Below are positions 11,187-19,709 of a stretch of DNA of 64,000 bases, in pieces. Origin of the DNA: G963704535 sp963704535 (lineage in GTDB: Bacteria; Chloroflexota; Chloroflexia; Chloroflexales; Roseiflexaceae); contig OY969916.1 of NCBI GenBank assembly GCA_963704535.1, positions 9,300,001-9,364,000 on the forward strand, in the 5' to 3' direction. Made by a program: the position numbers and the translations under genes. The notes under the pieces are model-generated. The model saw nothing but the letters and a program-made list of their open reading frames with translations. It searched no databases and had not been told where the DNA came from. Numbering within the stretch: the stretch's first letter is position 1; each line of letters starts with the position of its first letter.

Positions 11187-11217
11187 TTCTCAATTCTCAA
11201 TTCTCAATTCTCAATCC
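11187..11217. repeat. 7-mer array CTCAATT, four copies
   Basis: Four near-perfect CTCAATT units. The array supplies the last codons and the stop of the minus-strand gene ending at 11197 (protein end RIEN). Confidence 0.85.
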
Positions 11218-12249
11218 CCGGACCAGCCGCGCCGTGCCGGCTATTCCCAGGAACAGCAGATAGCACAGGCCGATCACCGCGTACTCCAGCAGCGGGATGC
11301 GCACGATCTCGCTGATCCGCGCCGGCTCGCCCAGGATCACAATATAGCTCACCAGCACCGCCGCGATATAGCCCAGCCCGATCGCCCACTTGGCCCAGCT
11401 CGGCAGCCCCAGCCCGTACATCTGCGCGACCACCAGCATCCCCAGGAAGCCGAAGGCGAACATCGGCACCAAGCGATTACCTGTCATAATGGCCGTGAAG
11501 ACCGAGTGCGGCACCACTAGGAACTCCATCAGAAAGGTCCAGATCCGGTTGACGTGAATCTTGGTGAAGAACAGCGACGACTGGAGCAGCAGCACGAACA
11601 TGTAGAAGAAGCCGGCCAGGTGCCCCGCCGTCGCCTCCATCGGGTGGTACCAGAAGGTGTAGACGATCGCGAAGCTGAAGATATAGCCGTGATACTTGCG
11701 AACGCTCTCAAGAAACCGCCGGTCAAAGCGCACCTTCTTGCCGAAGGCCAGACCGCGCCGTGGCGTCTCGAAGATCACGATCACCATCAGCATAAAGGCC
11801 ACCACGCCCAGCGCCGTCGGCTCCGGGACATCCTGGGCCAGCCCGTCGTACCACAGCTGCGTCTGCGCGAAGTGCAGCAGGATAAACAGCACATTGACGC
11901 CCAGCGCGGCCCAGTTCAGCGCATGCAGGCGCTCGGTGTAGCGCGGGCGCTGCACTTGGGCCAGGTAGATGCAGACCCACAGCGCCAGTTGGTGCAGCGC
12001 GTAGCCGCTCCACGCCGTCGCGCGGCTCCAGAAGGTCGGGGTGGCGAGCTGCCAGTAGTAGTGAAAGCCCGGCTGATCGGGCGGGTGCTGCACGGCGGTC
12101 AGCGTGGCGCCCCCCAGCAGAATCAGCCCGCACAGGGCCAGACTGCCCAGGATACCGCCGATCGCGACCTGCCGGCCAGATGGGCCGCCACTGTCGCTTC
12201 TACGATCTCGCGCCTCAACCTTCTCAGGCGAAGCGGACGTGGCTTCCAT
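11197..12249 (-). CDS. Polytopic membrane protein of unknown function
   Basis: A 350-residue protein with about eight predicted membrane helices (for example IGGILGSLALCGLILLGGA, ALGVVAFMLMVIVIF and WAIGLGYIAAVLVSYIVIL) and conserved aromatic and His residues such as HGYIFSFAIVYTFWYHP that could bind a cofactor or lipid. I do not recognise the family. The ATG at 12249 is preceded by AGAGG; the longer frame runs back through a hairpin repeat and is not credible. The C-terminal four residues, RIEN, come from a 7-mer repeat array, so the native stop may have been replaced. Confidence 0.75.
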   Translation of the reverse strand: MEATSASPEKVEARDRRSDSGGPSGRQVAIGGILGSLALCGLILLGGATLTAVQHPPDQPGFHYYWQLATPTFWSRATAWSGYALHQLALWVCIYLAQVQRPRYTERLHALNWAALGVNVLFILLHFAQTQLWYDGLAQDVPEPTALGVVAFMLMVIVIFETPRRGLAFGKKVRFDRRFLESVRKYHGYIFSFAIVYTFWYHPMEATAGHLAGFFYMFVLLLQSSLFFTKIHVNRIWTFLMEFLVVPHSVFTAIMTGNRLVPMFAFGFLGMLVVAQMYGLGLPSWAKWAIGLGYIAAVLVSYIVILGEPARISEIVRIPLLEYAVIGLCYLLFLGIAGTARLVRGLRIEN

Positions 12250-12261
12250 ACATTGATACCT

Positions 12262-12322
12262 CTCTGGGAAAAGGGGGTTTGAGGAGGCATCCCCCTCAGT
12301 TTCCCCTACCCACATTATAAAC
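12262..12322. repeat. Family A hairpin repeat
   Basis: TCTGGGAAAAGGGGGTTTGAGGAGG core with CCCCCTCAGTTTCCCC and a CCCACATTATAAAC end, the reverse of the 37239 copy. It lies directly upstream of the membrane protein gene, so it is not confined to 3' ends. Confidence 0.75.
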
Positions 12323-12432
12323 CTGATTGAGATACGTTGGGCGCAGCCGACTTGGATGCGCTCGCTCAAGAAGAGTACCACAGCAACTCGTAAGAAGCAA
12401 AGACCGCTCCGAGAACCTCGGAGCGGCACACA

Positions 12433-12502
12433 GGTTTTGTGGTGTGGGGGAGGCTTGGAGGGGGCGGCCCCCTCCAAGCCTCCCCGCAAAACCACTGTAG
12501 TG
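12433..12502. repeat. Family C hairpin repeat
   Basis: GGTTTTGTGGTGTGGGGGAGGCTTGGAGGGGG is followed by its near-complement and ends GCAAAACCACTGTAGTGG. The stem is about 25 bp long, lies four bases past the secreted-protein stop and could act as its terminator. Confidence 0.8.
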
Positions 12503-12506
12503 GACC

Positions 12507-13049
12507 CTAGTTGCTGATGAACTTCCCTTCGATGCGCTCGACCTCGATCGCCGTATTGTACAGGTAGCGCCCCTCGACCGTGTACACCGCGTCCACATTC
12601 AGATCCTGCTGGCTAAGGATCTCTAGGAAGCCGATCACGTGGGCGTCGGACGGCAGACCCAGCAACTCGGTGATCCGCGCGCAGTCGTCCAGGGTCGCCG
12701 TCTCAGGCGGCAGCAGGATGCTATCCCAGGCGCGGATCTCGCTGTAGCGCGGCTCGCGCCCGAGCACTTCCTCGCCGATCACCAATGGGATCACCCGCTT
12801 GCGGAGCGGCGCTTCCTTGAAGTTGTAGTTGTGGATGTTGATCTCCGTCGCGTAGATGCCGGGGCGCACCGCCGCCAGCTTCGGCTCATCCGAGCCTTGC
12901 TTGCCGCACACAAACTTGACCGAAAAGCTGTAGTAGCCGTTCGCCTGCTGGGCCGGGCTGGCCGCCACCGGCTGCTGCACGGTGCTGACGAACCCTACGC
13001 CGAGCAGCACGAGCGCCAGCAGGCACAGCGACAATCGTTTACGGGACAT
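12507..13049 (-). CDS. Secreted protein of unknown function
   Basis: A 180-residue protein with a clear signal peptide (MSRKRLSLCLLALVLLGVGF, cleavage probably after the VAAS region near residue 32). The mature part has a GYYSFSVKFVCGKQ strand, a GIYATEINIHNYN block and one later Cys (DDCARI), suggesting a small beta-rich domain with one disulfide. The ATG at 13049 has a strong SD, GGAGGTGTGTCC. I do not recognise a named domain. Single gene between repeats, with the WYL regulator downstream on the same strand lying further left than its start. Confidence 0.75.
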   Translation of the reverse strand: MSRKRLSLCLLALVLLGVGFVSTVQQPVAASPAQQANGYYSFSVKFVCGKQGSDEPKLAAVRPGIYATEINIHNYNFKEAPLRKRVIPLVIGEEVLGREPRYSEIRAWDSILLPPETATLDDCARITELLGLPSDAHVIGFLEILSQQDLNVDAVYTVEGRYLYNTAIEVERIEGKFISN

Positions 13050-13219
13050 GGACACACCTCCTGGTTGTTGGTTGTGCGCCCCACTTTGGTGGAGCACAGG
13101 TTGTTGGTCTACTGTGATGAATCCTGGTGTGCCCGTTTTATCAAGCCGACCAGCGGCAACGGTGGTTTATTTTTTGTTAAGAAATACGACACATGGCCGT
13201 AAAGAGCGATGTCGGTGGT

Positions 13220-14251
13220 TCATGCCCTGTCCGGCTCCGCGTAGAGTGCCAGCATCGCGCGTAGTTCATCGCACAGGTTTGCGCGCCACGCCCGCGGCTC
13301 GATCAGCTCTGCCCCCGGCCCCAGCCAGCGCAGCAGCTCCAGCACCAAGGCGGGGTTGCCCTCGCCGAACGTCATCAGCACCCGGTCGTCGTCAAGGTCT
13401 TCAAAATGGGCGTGGCGGTAGAACCAGTCCTGCTGGAGCCGCGCCGCCTGCCGCCCGGTCAGGCGGATCGTAACCGGTGCCGACTGCACCCACCGATCCA
13501 TCGCCGCCTGGAGCCACTGGCGCCCCAGCAGCCGGCTGACATCAAAATCGGGCTGGACATCGGCAGGGGCCGCGTCGAGCGCGATCCGCACCACCCGGTC
13601 GGCCCGCCAGAGTCGGGGCGCCTCTTGCCGCGCCGCCCGCGGCGCCACCAGGTACCACCGATCGCGATCCCAGATCAGCCCCTGCGGGACCACGATCAGC
13701 CGCTCGGTCTGCTTGCGGTACGGCGAGTGATAGTCCAGAGCGACTGCGCTACGCTGCAAGATCGCCTGCAAAAAAACGTCGACGATCGTGCCCTCACTGG
13801 TTTCCGACCGCTCAGGCGCGCCCTGGTCATCCGGCTCCCGGTGGAACATGTCAACGGGCAGATCCTCGACGCCGATGATCCGCTGTGTCTGCGCCAGCAC
13901 TGCGCGCAGCGCCTCGGGCACCGCAGCCAGCAGCTTGTGCTCGGCGGTCTCCAGCGCGGCCACGAACGGCTTCGCGCGCAGCCGCCGCAGCAGCGCCACC
14001 CCAAGCAGGAGCGACGTCGCCTCGCCGGCCGAGAGCATCACCGGCGGCAGAAAGTACCCGTCGAGCAGCCGGAACCCGCCCTCACGCCCCATCTCGGCGT
14101 AGACCGGCACCCCGACCGCGCCCAGCGTCTCGACATCGCGGTAGATCGTTCGCGTGGAGACCTCGAAGCGCCTGGCCAGCTCCGACGCCGATATCGTCTT
14201 GCCACCCCGCAGCAGCAGCAGAATGCCGAGCGCCCGGTCGAGTCAATTCAT
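13220..14251 (-). CDS. WYL-domain transcriptional regulator with an in-frame TGA at codon 3
   Basis: DeoR/HTH_11-type regulator: the N-terminal winged helix reads SASELARRFEVSTRTIYRD, and the C-terminal WYL domain contains IVVPQGLIWDRDRWYLVA, with a ligand- or nucleic-acid-binding role in the family. Reading back from the WYL domain, the frame stays open to an ATG at 14249-14251 except for TGA at 14243-14245, where homologues would be expected to have Arg (ATG AAT CGA CTC GAC). The next in-frame start (GTG, 14110) would remove the DNA-binding helix. A C-to-T error or recent nonsense mutation is likely. It begins 13 bases after the SDR stop, so the two may be co-transcribed. Confidence 0.85.
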
Positions 14252-14264
14252 CGGCACCCCAAAC

Positions 14265-15056
14265 TCAGAGCAGCCCTCGCACCGACCCGCCATCCACTGC
14301 GATCGTCGTGCCGGTCACGAAGGACGCGCGGGCCGAGGCCAGGAACGCCACGACGGCGGCCAACTCCTCCGGCCGGCCGATGCGCCCGACCGGGATGCTG
14401 GCCCCGGCCTCGGCGATCACCTCGTCGACGCTGCGGCCCTCGCGCTCGGCGCGCGCCCCGGCCAGCGTATGCTGCCGGTCGGTCAGCGTGGAGCCGGGCG
14501 CCACGTTGTTCACCGTGATCCCCTCCCGGCCAAGCTGCGTCGCCAGCGTCTTGGCCAGGCCGATCACGCCGGGCCGGATCGCGTTGGACAGCAGCAACTC
14601 GTTGATCGGCTGCTTGACCGAGACCGAGGTGATGTTGACGATCCGTCCCCACCTGGCCCGGCGCATCCCCGGCAGCGCCGCGCGAATCAGCCGCACGGTG
14701 CTCATCAGCGTCAGGTTGACGGCGCGCTCCCAGGCCGCGTCGTCGAGCTGGTCGAAGTAGCCGGCCGGCGGCCCGCCGGCGTTCGTCACCAGGATCAGCG
14801 GGTCGCCAAGCTCGCTCCTGGCCGTATCGACGAAGCGGGTAATATCCTCGGCGCTGGTCATATCGGCCACGACCGGCACCACCCGCGCCCCGGTCGCGCC
14901 GGCGATCTCCCGCGCGGCGGCCTGGAGCGCCGCCTCGTCGCGCGCGCAGATCGCCACGGCGCACCCCTCGCGCGCCAGCTCCAGCGCGCAAGCCTTACCC
15001 AAGCCTTTGCTCGCGGCGGCCACGACCGCGACCTTGCCCTTCAGACCCAGGTCCAT
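14265..15056 (-). CDS. Short-chain dehydrogenase/reductase lacking the usual catalytic Tyr
   Basis: A 263-residue classical-length SDR. The Rossmann motif is AAASKGLGKACA, NNAG is present as TNAGGPP, and the catalytic Ser lies in NITSVSVKQP. Where a YxxxK motif is expected the sequence reads LLLSNAIRPGVIGLAK, so the Tyr is missing and the Lys is displaced; a subset of FabG-like SDRs shares this LSN(x)xR pattern. Substrate is unknown. In a minus-strand series with the quinone oxidoreductase upstream (14 bases apart) and the WYL regulator downstream. Confidence 0.88.
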   Translation of the reverse strand: MDLGLKGKVAVVAAASKGLGKACALELAREGCAVAICARDEAALQAAAREIAGATGARVVPVVADMTSAEDITRFVDTARSELGDPLILVTNAGGPPAGYFDQLDDAAWERAVNLTLMSTVRLIRAALPGMRRARWGRIVNITSVSVKQPINELLLSNAIRPGVIGLAKTLATQLGREGITVNNVAPGSTLTDRQHTLAGARAEREGRSVDEVIAEAGASIPVGRIGRPEELAAVVAFLASARASFVTGTTIAVDGGSVRGLL

Positions 15057-15070
15057 ACTACCCTCCTTGG

Positions 15071-16039
15071 CTATGGCGTGAGCAGCAGCTTGCCCGATGT
15101 CGCGCGCGACTCAAGCTTGCGGTGGGCCGTCGCGGCGTTCGCCAGTGGGAAGACCTCGTCAACCCGCAGCTTCAGCTCGCCGGCCGTGAGCCAGCCCAGC
15201 ACAGCTCCGGCGCGCTCCAGCAGTTCCTCGCGCGTGGCAACGTAGTGCCCCAGCGAGGGGCGGGTCAGAAACAGCGAGCCGCGCGCGTTGAGGATCTGCG
15301 GGTTGAATGGCCCGACCGGCCCGCTCGACTGGCCAAACAGCACCATGTAGCCACGCGGGCGCAGGCTGTTGAGGCTCTTGTCGAAGGTCGTCTGCCCGAC
15401 CGAGTCGTAGACCACGTCCATGCCACGCCCTCCGGTCAGCCGTTTGACCTCCGCTTCGAAGTCAGTCTGCGTATAGAGGATGATCTCATCGGCGCCGGCC
15501 GCGCGGGCCAGCTCGGCCTTGGCCTCGGTCGAGACGGTGCCGAAGACCTGGGCGCCGCGCCGCTTCGCCATCTGAACCAGCAGCAGCCCGGTGCCGCCCG
15601 CCGCCGCGTGGATCAGCACGCGGTCGCCCGAGCGAACCGGGTAGGTGCTGTGGGTCAGGTAGTGCGCGGTCATCCCCTGGAGCATCGCCGCTGCGGCCTG
15701 CTGGGTATCGAGGCCATCGGGGATCGGCACCAGTTGGGCGGTCGGGGCCAGCGCATACTCGGCGTACGCGCCCGACACAAACCCGTACGCCACCCGATCG
15801 CCCTCGCGCAGCTCGGTGACGCCGGGGCCAAGCGCCGCGACGACGCCGGCCGCCTCCTCGCCGGGCGTGAGCGGCAGCGGGACCTGGTAGAGGCCGACGC
15901 GGCGGTACACGTCGATATAGTTGACGCCGATCGCCTCAATCTTCACCAGCACCTGGCCCGGACCCGGTTCCGCCGTATCAACCTCTTCGTAGGTCAGCAT
16001 CTCCGGGCCGCCGTGGGCATGGACACGAACCGCTTTCAT
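15071..16039 (-). CDS. qor: NADPH:quinone oxidoreductase (zinc-independent MDR family)
   Basis: A 322-residue medium-chain reductase of the QOR type: GroES-like N-terminus with NYIDVYRRVGLY and PLTPGEEAAGVV, then a Rossmann domain with LIHAAAGGTGLLLVQMAK and VYDSVGQTTF. The structural-zinc cysteines of alcohol dehydrogenases are absent, as expected. It probably reduces quinones or enones with NADPH. The ATG at 16039 is preceded by AGAAAGG; the 23 upstream residues of the longer frame come from a dispersed repeat. Downstream SDR is 14 bases away, suggesting one transcript. Confidence 0.92.
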   Translation of the reverse strand: MKAVRVHAHGGPEMLTYEEVDTAEPGPGQVLVKIEAIGVNYIDVYRRVGLYQVPLPLTPGEEAAGVVAALGPGVTELREGDRVAYGFVSGAYAEYALAPTAQLVPIPDGLDTQQAAAAMLQGMTAHYLTHSTYPVRSGDRVLIHAAAGGTGLLLVQMAKRRGAQVFGTVSTEAKAELARAAGADEIILYTQTDFEAEVKRLTGGRGMDVVYDSVGQTTFDKSLNSLRPRGYMVLFGQSSGPVGPFNPQILNARGSLFLTRPSLGHYVATREELLERAGAVLGWLTAGELKLRVDEVFPLANAATAHRKLESRATSGKLLLTP

Positions 16040-16093
16040 TTGACACTTGCCTTTCTCAATGAAGCGCTGCTGGAAACTAAACCTGTGCATCTC

Positions 16094-16167
16094 AACGCAA
16101 AGACGCAAAGGGTTGAAGATGCAAAGAGGGTCTGTTTCTTAACTTTGCCTCTTCGCGTCTTTGCGTT
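16094..16167. repeat. Inverted repeat with 17-base arms upstream of qor
   Basis: AACGCAAAGACGCAAAG (16094-16110) pairs with CTTCGCGTCTTTGCGTT (16151-16167) with one mismatch. It lies between metF and qor on the minus strand. A related motif (ACGAAGACACGAAG) recurs near 42307 upstream of pyrC. Confidence 0.8.
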
Positions 16168-16178
16168 AAAAGACAGCA

Positions 16179-17090
16179 CTATTCCGGCGCCGGGGGCCGG
16201 GGCAGCAGCCCGGCTGCGTCGATCACCCACGGGATCGCCTTGGTCCAGCCGACCGACATAATGTGGACGCCGCGCACGCCCTCGATCGCCAGCAGCTCGC
16301 GCGTCAGCTCGGCGGCGATGCTCACGCCCTCGTCCTCCGGGTTCGCGGCGCGGTCCATCCGCGCGATCACCCAATCCGGGATGCGCGAGCCGGGCAGGTG
16401 GTCGCGTAGGAAGTGCGCCGAGCGGGCCGAGCGCACGATCATGATGCCGGCGAGGATGGCGGCCTGCTGGTGCAGCCCGGCGGCGCGCACCTCGGCCATC
16501 CACAGCTTGAAGCGCTCCAAGTCGAAGATCAGCTGGGTCTGGATGAACTCGGCGCCGCACTGGATCTTTTTCTCCAGCCGGGCGACCCGCTCGATATTGG
16601 GGTTGGCGACGCCGCCCAGGAAGAAGCCCGGCGCCTCGTTCAGCGGCACGCCCGACTGGAAGCGGCACTCGTCGCGCATTGAGCGCAGCATCTTGATCAG
16701 CTGGAACGAGTTGAGGTCCAGCACGTTCTTGGACTCGGGGTGGTCGCCGATCTTTGGGTGGTCGCCGGTCATACATAGGAAATTGCTGATACCGCACGCC
16801 GCGCCGCTGAGCACATCGGCCTGGAGGGCGATCCGGTTGCGGTGCTGGCAGGTCATCTGCACGATCGGCTCCAGGCCGATCTGCCGCAATATAACCCCCG
16901 CGCCAAGCGCCGACATCCGCCCGATGCCGCGCTGGTTGTCGGTCAGGTTAATCGCGTCCACTGCCTCGCGCAGCCCGCCCGCCAGCCGCTCAAGTGTGCC
17001 GCGAGCCGCGCCTTTCGGCGGCGCGACCTCGCCCGTCACGACGATCTGGCCGGCCTGGAGGCGGCGCTGGAAGGTGCTGTAGGTTGTCAT
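16179..17090 (-). CDS. metF: Methylenetetrahydrofolate reductase family protein
   Basis: A 303-residue protein with the MetF TIM-barrel pattern: TGEVAPPKG opening, NLTDNQRG, the folate/flavin strand PIVQMTCQHRNR, NFLCMTGDHP and FIQTQLIFDLERF. It should reduce 5,10-methylene-THF to 5-methyl-THF with FAD, supplying methionine synthesis, although some relatives act in C1 assimilation pathways. The start MTTYSTFQRR at 17090 is chosen because the longer frame runs through a 7-mer repeat array (17138-17166). No metH/metE is visible nearby. Confidence 0.88.
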   Translation of the reverse strand: MTTYSTFQRRLQAGQIVVTGEVAPPKGAARGTLERLAGGLREAVDAINLTDNQRGIGRMSALGAGVILRQIGLEPIVQMTCQHRNRIALQADVLSGAACGISNFLCMTGDHPKIGDHPESKNVLDLNSFQLIKMLRSMRDECRFQSGVPLNEAPGFFLGGVANPNIERVARLEKKIQCGAEFIQTQLIFDLERFKLWMAEVRAAGLHQQAAILAGIMIVRSARSAHFLRDHLPGSRIPDWVIARMDRAANPEDEGVSIAAELTRELLAIEGVRGVHIMSVGWTKAIPWVIDAAGLLPRPPAPE

Positions 17091-17137
17091 TGGTTTGAGT
17101 TTTTCCACGCAGGCATTAAAAATCCCCCATGGGAATG

Positions 17138-17166
17138 GAGAATTGAGAATTGAAAATTGAGAATGA
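17138..17166. repeat. 7-mer array GAATTGA, about four copies
   Basis: Imperfect tandem GAATTGA units just upstream of metF. Same family as the arrays at 11187, 25896 and 45457. Confidence 0.8.
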
Positions 17167-17229
17167 GGATGGCCTTCGATTGGGCGGGAGTATAGCATGG
17201 GGGCTATGGGCTGTCAATCATGCATCGAG

Positions 17230-18663
17230 CTAGGGGCTTACCACAGTGGTTTTGCGGCGGCCCAGCCCGTGCCGCAGCACCGCCGCCAACACGCGTGGAT
17301 GGACTAGCGCCGCCGGCGACGTGACCAGATTCATCACCGCGAGAAAGGCTCCGTACACCTGTGGGTCGGCCGCGCCCGCCACCCAGGCCCGGTCGAAGTA
17401 CGCTTGCATCAGGCGCATCACCCAACTGCGCTGCCCGCCCTCGGTGGTCGGGTAAAGGAAATCCGACCCGGTCGCCATCAGCCAGGGCAGGGTGTGACTC
17501 CCCGCAAGCCGGCGATGGAACCGCTGCGCCAGGCCGGCCAGATCTCCATCGGGGCGCCGGCGGCTCTGCGCTTGTAGGGAGTGGTCCAACACCAGCGCAT
17601 CCATTGCCGCGACGGTCATGCCTTGCGCGTAGAAGGGGTTGAATGTGCAGACCGCGTCGCCGGTGGCGATGAACCCTTCCGGTCGGTGCGCCAGCCGCTC
17701 GTAGTGCCGGAGACAGTTTTCGGTGCGGCGATACCCGTAGATCGGCGAAAGCGGCGTGGCGGCGCTGATCGCCTCGTAGAGCGCCGGATGGGCCAGGCTG
17801 CGGGCAAAGTCCAGGAACCCGGCCTCGTCGGTGGGGGGGTAATCTCGGGCGGCTCCGAACATGCTGACCATCCAGCGCCCCCCCTCGATCGGAAACACGC
17901 CCCCGGTGCGCGTCCCCGGCGGTTGGCACAGCACCCACAGCAATTTCCAGTCGGCCTGCCACCCCGGCGGGATCGCATAGATCCGCGTCGCATAGCCGAG
18001 AAATGCGTTCACCTTGGAGACCGGTGGTGGCGTGTACCCCAGGTCGGCGAGCCAATCGGGCGCCTGCGAGTCCCGCCCGCTGGCGTCGACGACCAGATCG
18101 GCGGGGATGATATGCTCTCCCAGCCCTTCCCCGCCGGCGCCAGGGCGCGGCTGCACCTGTACGCCAACCACGCGGCGCCGCTCGGCATCGGCCAGCAGCC
18201 CCGTGACCGCGTGGCCCACCAGGAAGCTCACCTGGGCATGGCGGCGCAGACGTTCGCGTATACTCCACTCCAACAACAGCCGGCTACAGGCCATGAGCTG
18301 AAACGGCGAGGAGAAGCGCGGTCCCCAGCCGGCCGCCGGGCTGAAGCGCTTGCCGTCGGCGGCGAAGTCGAACGTGTTCACCCCAGCGGCGGCCAGATCA
18401 TCGACCAGGCCGGGAAAGAGCGCCTCCAGGATCTGTTTCCCGCGCAGCAGCAGCAGGTGAATGTGGCGCGCCTGCGCCACCCCTGGACGAAAGATCGGCT
18501 CATCGGGGAGTGTATCGCGCTCGACAATCGTCACCTGCGCGAAGTGCTCGGTGAGCACCCGTGCCGTCAGCAGACCCGCGATGCTGCCGCCGACGACGAG
18601 CGCGTGGCGGCGGCCAGGCGCCGAACGGATCGGGGCGCTCTCAAGGGCAAGCTGGTGCGGCAT
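17230..18663 (-). CDS. FAD-dependent oxidoreductase/monooxygenase, last gene of the terpene operon
   Basis: A 477-residue flavoprotein: FAD Rossmann motif VVGGSIAGLLTARVL near residue 23, QARHIHLLLLRG, the ADLVVDASGRDS strand and EGFIATGDAVCTFNPFYAQGM, which is the GD(A) FAD-ribityl motif. The overall pattern matches class A flavin monooxygenase-like proteins of specialised metabolism (geranylgeranyl-reductase/halogenase superfamily); no halogenase WxWxIP motif is seen. It starts four bases after the STAS gene stop, so it is coupled to it and by extension to the terpene synthase. It is a good candidate for oxidising the terpene product. The C-terminal KTTVV codons coincide with one end of the family C repeat. 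Confidence 0.85.
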   Translation of the reverse strand: MPHQLALESAPIRSAPGRRHALVVGGSIAGLLTARVLTEHFAQVTIVERDTLPDEPIFRPGVAQARHIHLLLLRGKQILEALFPGLVDDLAAAGVNTFDFAADGKRFSPAAGWGPRFSSPFQLMACSRLLLEWSIRERLRRHAQVSFLVGHAVTGLLADAERRRVVGVQVQPRPGAGGEGLGEHIIPADLVVDASGRDSQAPDWLADLGYTPPPVSKVNAFLGYATRIYAIPPGWQADWKLLWVLCQPPGTRTGGVFPIEGGRWMVSMFGAARDYPPTDEAGFLDFARSLAHPALYEAISAATPLSPIYGYRRTENCLRHYERLAHRPEGFIATGDAVCTFNPFYAQGMTVAAMDALVLDHSLQAQSRRRPDGDLAGLAQRFHRRLAGSHTLPWLMATGSDFLYPTTEGGQRSWVMRLMQAYFDRAWVAGAADPQVYGAFLAVMNLVTSPAALVHPRVLAAVLRHGLGRRKTTVVSP

Positions 18664-18666
18664 ACG

Positions 18667-19693
18667 TCACTCAGCTTGGTAGAAGGCCAGCGCCTCTTGG
18701 GGCGACCGAACCGTCGTGATCGAATCCAGGCGAACGCCCAGATCGATGAGCGTCTGGGCGACTGGGGCTGAAATGCCGCTGATGGTCACCCGACACCCCA
18801 GCAGTTGCGAGTGCTCTGGAGGTCTGGATCAGGGCGTGCGCCACGACGGTATCCACCACGGTGACGCCCGAGACATCCATGACCACCAGCCGCGAGTGAT
18901 TGGCGCTGGCGGTGCGCAGCAAGCGGTCTGTGATGTGTTGGGCGCGCCGGCCATCGATGTGCCCGACGATCGGCGCCAACAGGACATGATCGGCCAGCGT
19001 CACGACCGGCATCTCCAGGCTGGAGACCAGGTCGAGCAACTGAGCCTGTTGCTCGATCTGCCCAGTCAGTTGCTGATTGGCCGTGGAGAGCGCCCCGTTG
19101 AGCGTCCCCAGCTCGTCATTCGCGGTCTGCACCTGCGCGAGGGTTTCGGTCAGCCGGCTGCTAAATTGCCACAAGAGCAGCAGAATCAGGGCGACGGTCG
19201 CAGCGAGCATGGCCACCCCAACGGCTGGGGCATACGCCGGTGGCGGACCACCTATGAGATTGACGAATGTGCCAAGCACAGCGACCGTGATCGCGACCCC
19301 GCCCGCTCCAATCGCTAGGGCGGGCATCACTGATCCATCGATATAGGGCAGCGCAAGGGTGATTGCCACGAGCGGGACCAACATCAGGGCCGGGAACAAC
19401 GCGGGCAGGGCCAGCACCAGGATGAGCGCCGAGGCGAACTGCCCGCAGGTAATCAGCGCCACTGCCGAGGTGAGGCGGCCACGTTGCGCCAGCCGCCAGG
19501 CGACGAGTAGGCTGATGGCAAAAGCGAACCCGATCGCGGCGGTGATGCCCGCCAACACATCGCCAAGCACCGCGAAGATACCGGCATAGAGCAAGGCAAA
19601 GCCAAAGGTAGTCGGGATGGTCCAGCGCAAAAAGTGTTGTAATCGCGCAAGCTGGGCCGCTGAGTCGTGGGATAATAGCTGGGTGGCGGCCAT
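18667..19693 (-). CDS. Membrane STAS-domain sensor/regulator, one frameshift
   Basis: Six or so membrane helices (residues 30-180), then a coiled coil (TETLAQVQTANDELGTLNGA) and a C-terminal STAS domain. The STAS core SRLVVMDVSGVTVVDTVVAHAL is followed, after a one-base shift near 18808, by LGCRVTISGISAPVAQTLIDLG to the stop at 18667. STAS domains of this RsbR/RsbS-like type work in stressosome or anti-anti-sigma signalling; the VVDTV motif keeps the usual position of the regulatory Ser/Thr region. The ATG at 19693 has SD AGGAGGTGTTAC. It lies between terpene synthase and oxidoreductase and is a paralogue in layout of the gene at 23486. Its ligand is unknown. Confidence 0.85.
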
Positions 19694-19709
19694 GTAACAC
19701 CTCCTGGTG

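Noticed and set aside
17230..18663. Flavin-dependent halogenase
   Set aside because: The WxWxIP motif and the catalytic Lys region of halogenases are not seen; a general FAD oxidoreductase call is safer.
17581..18771. Plus-strand open frame of 396 codons opposite the FAD oxidoreductase
   Set aside because: Antisense to clear flavoprotein motifs, with no start signal or recognisable domain.
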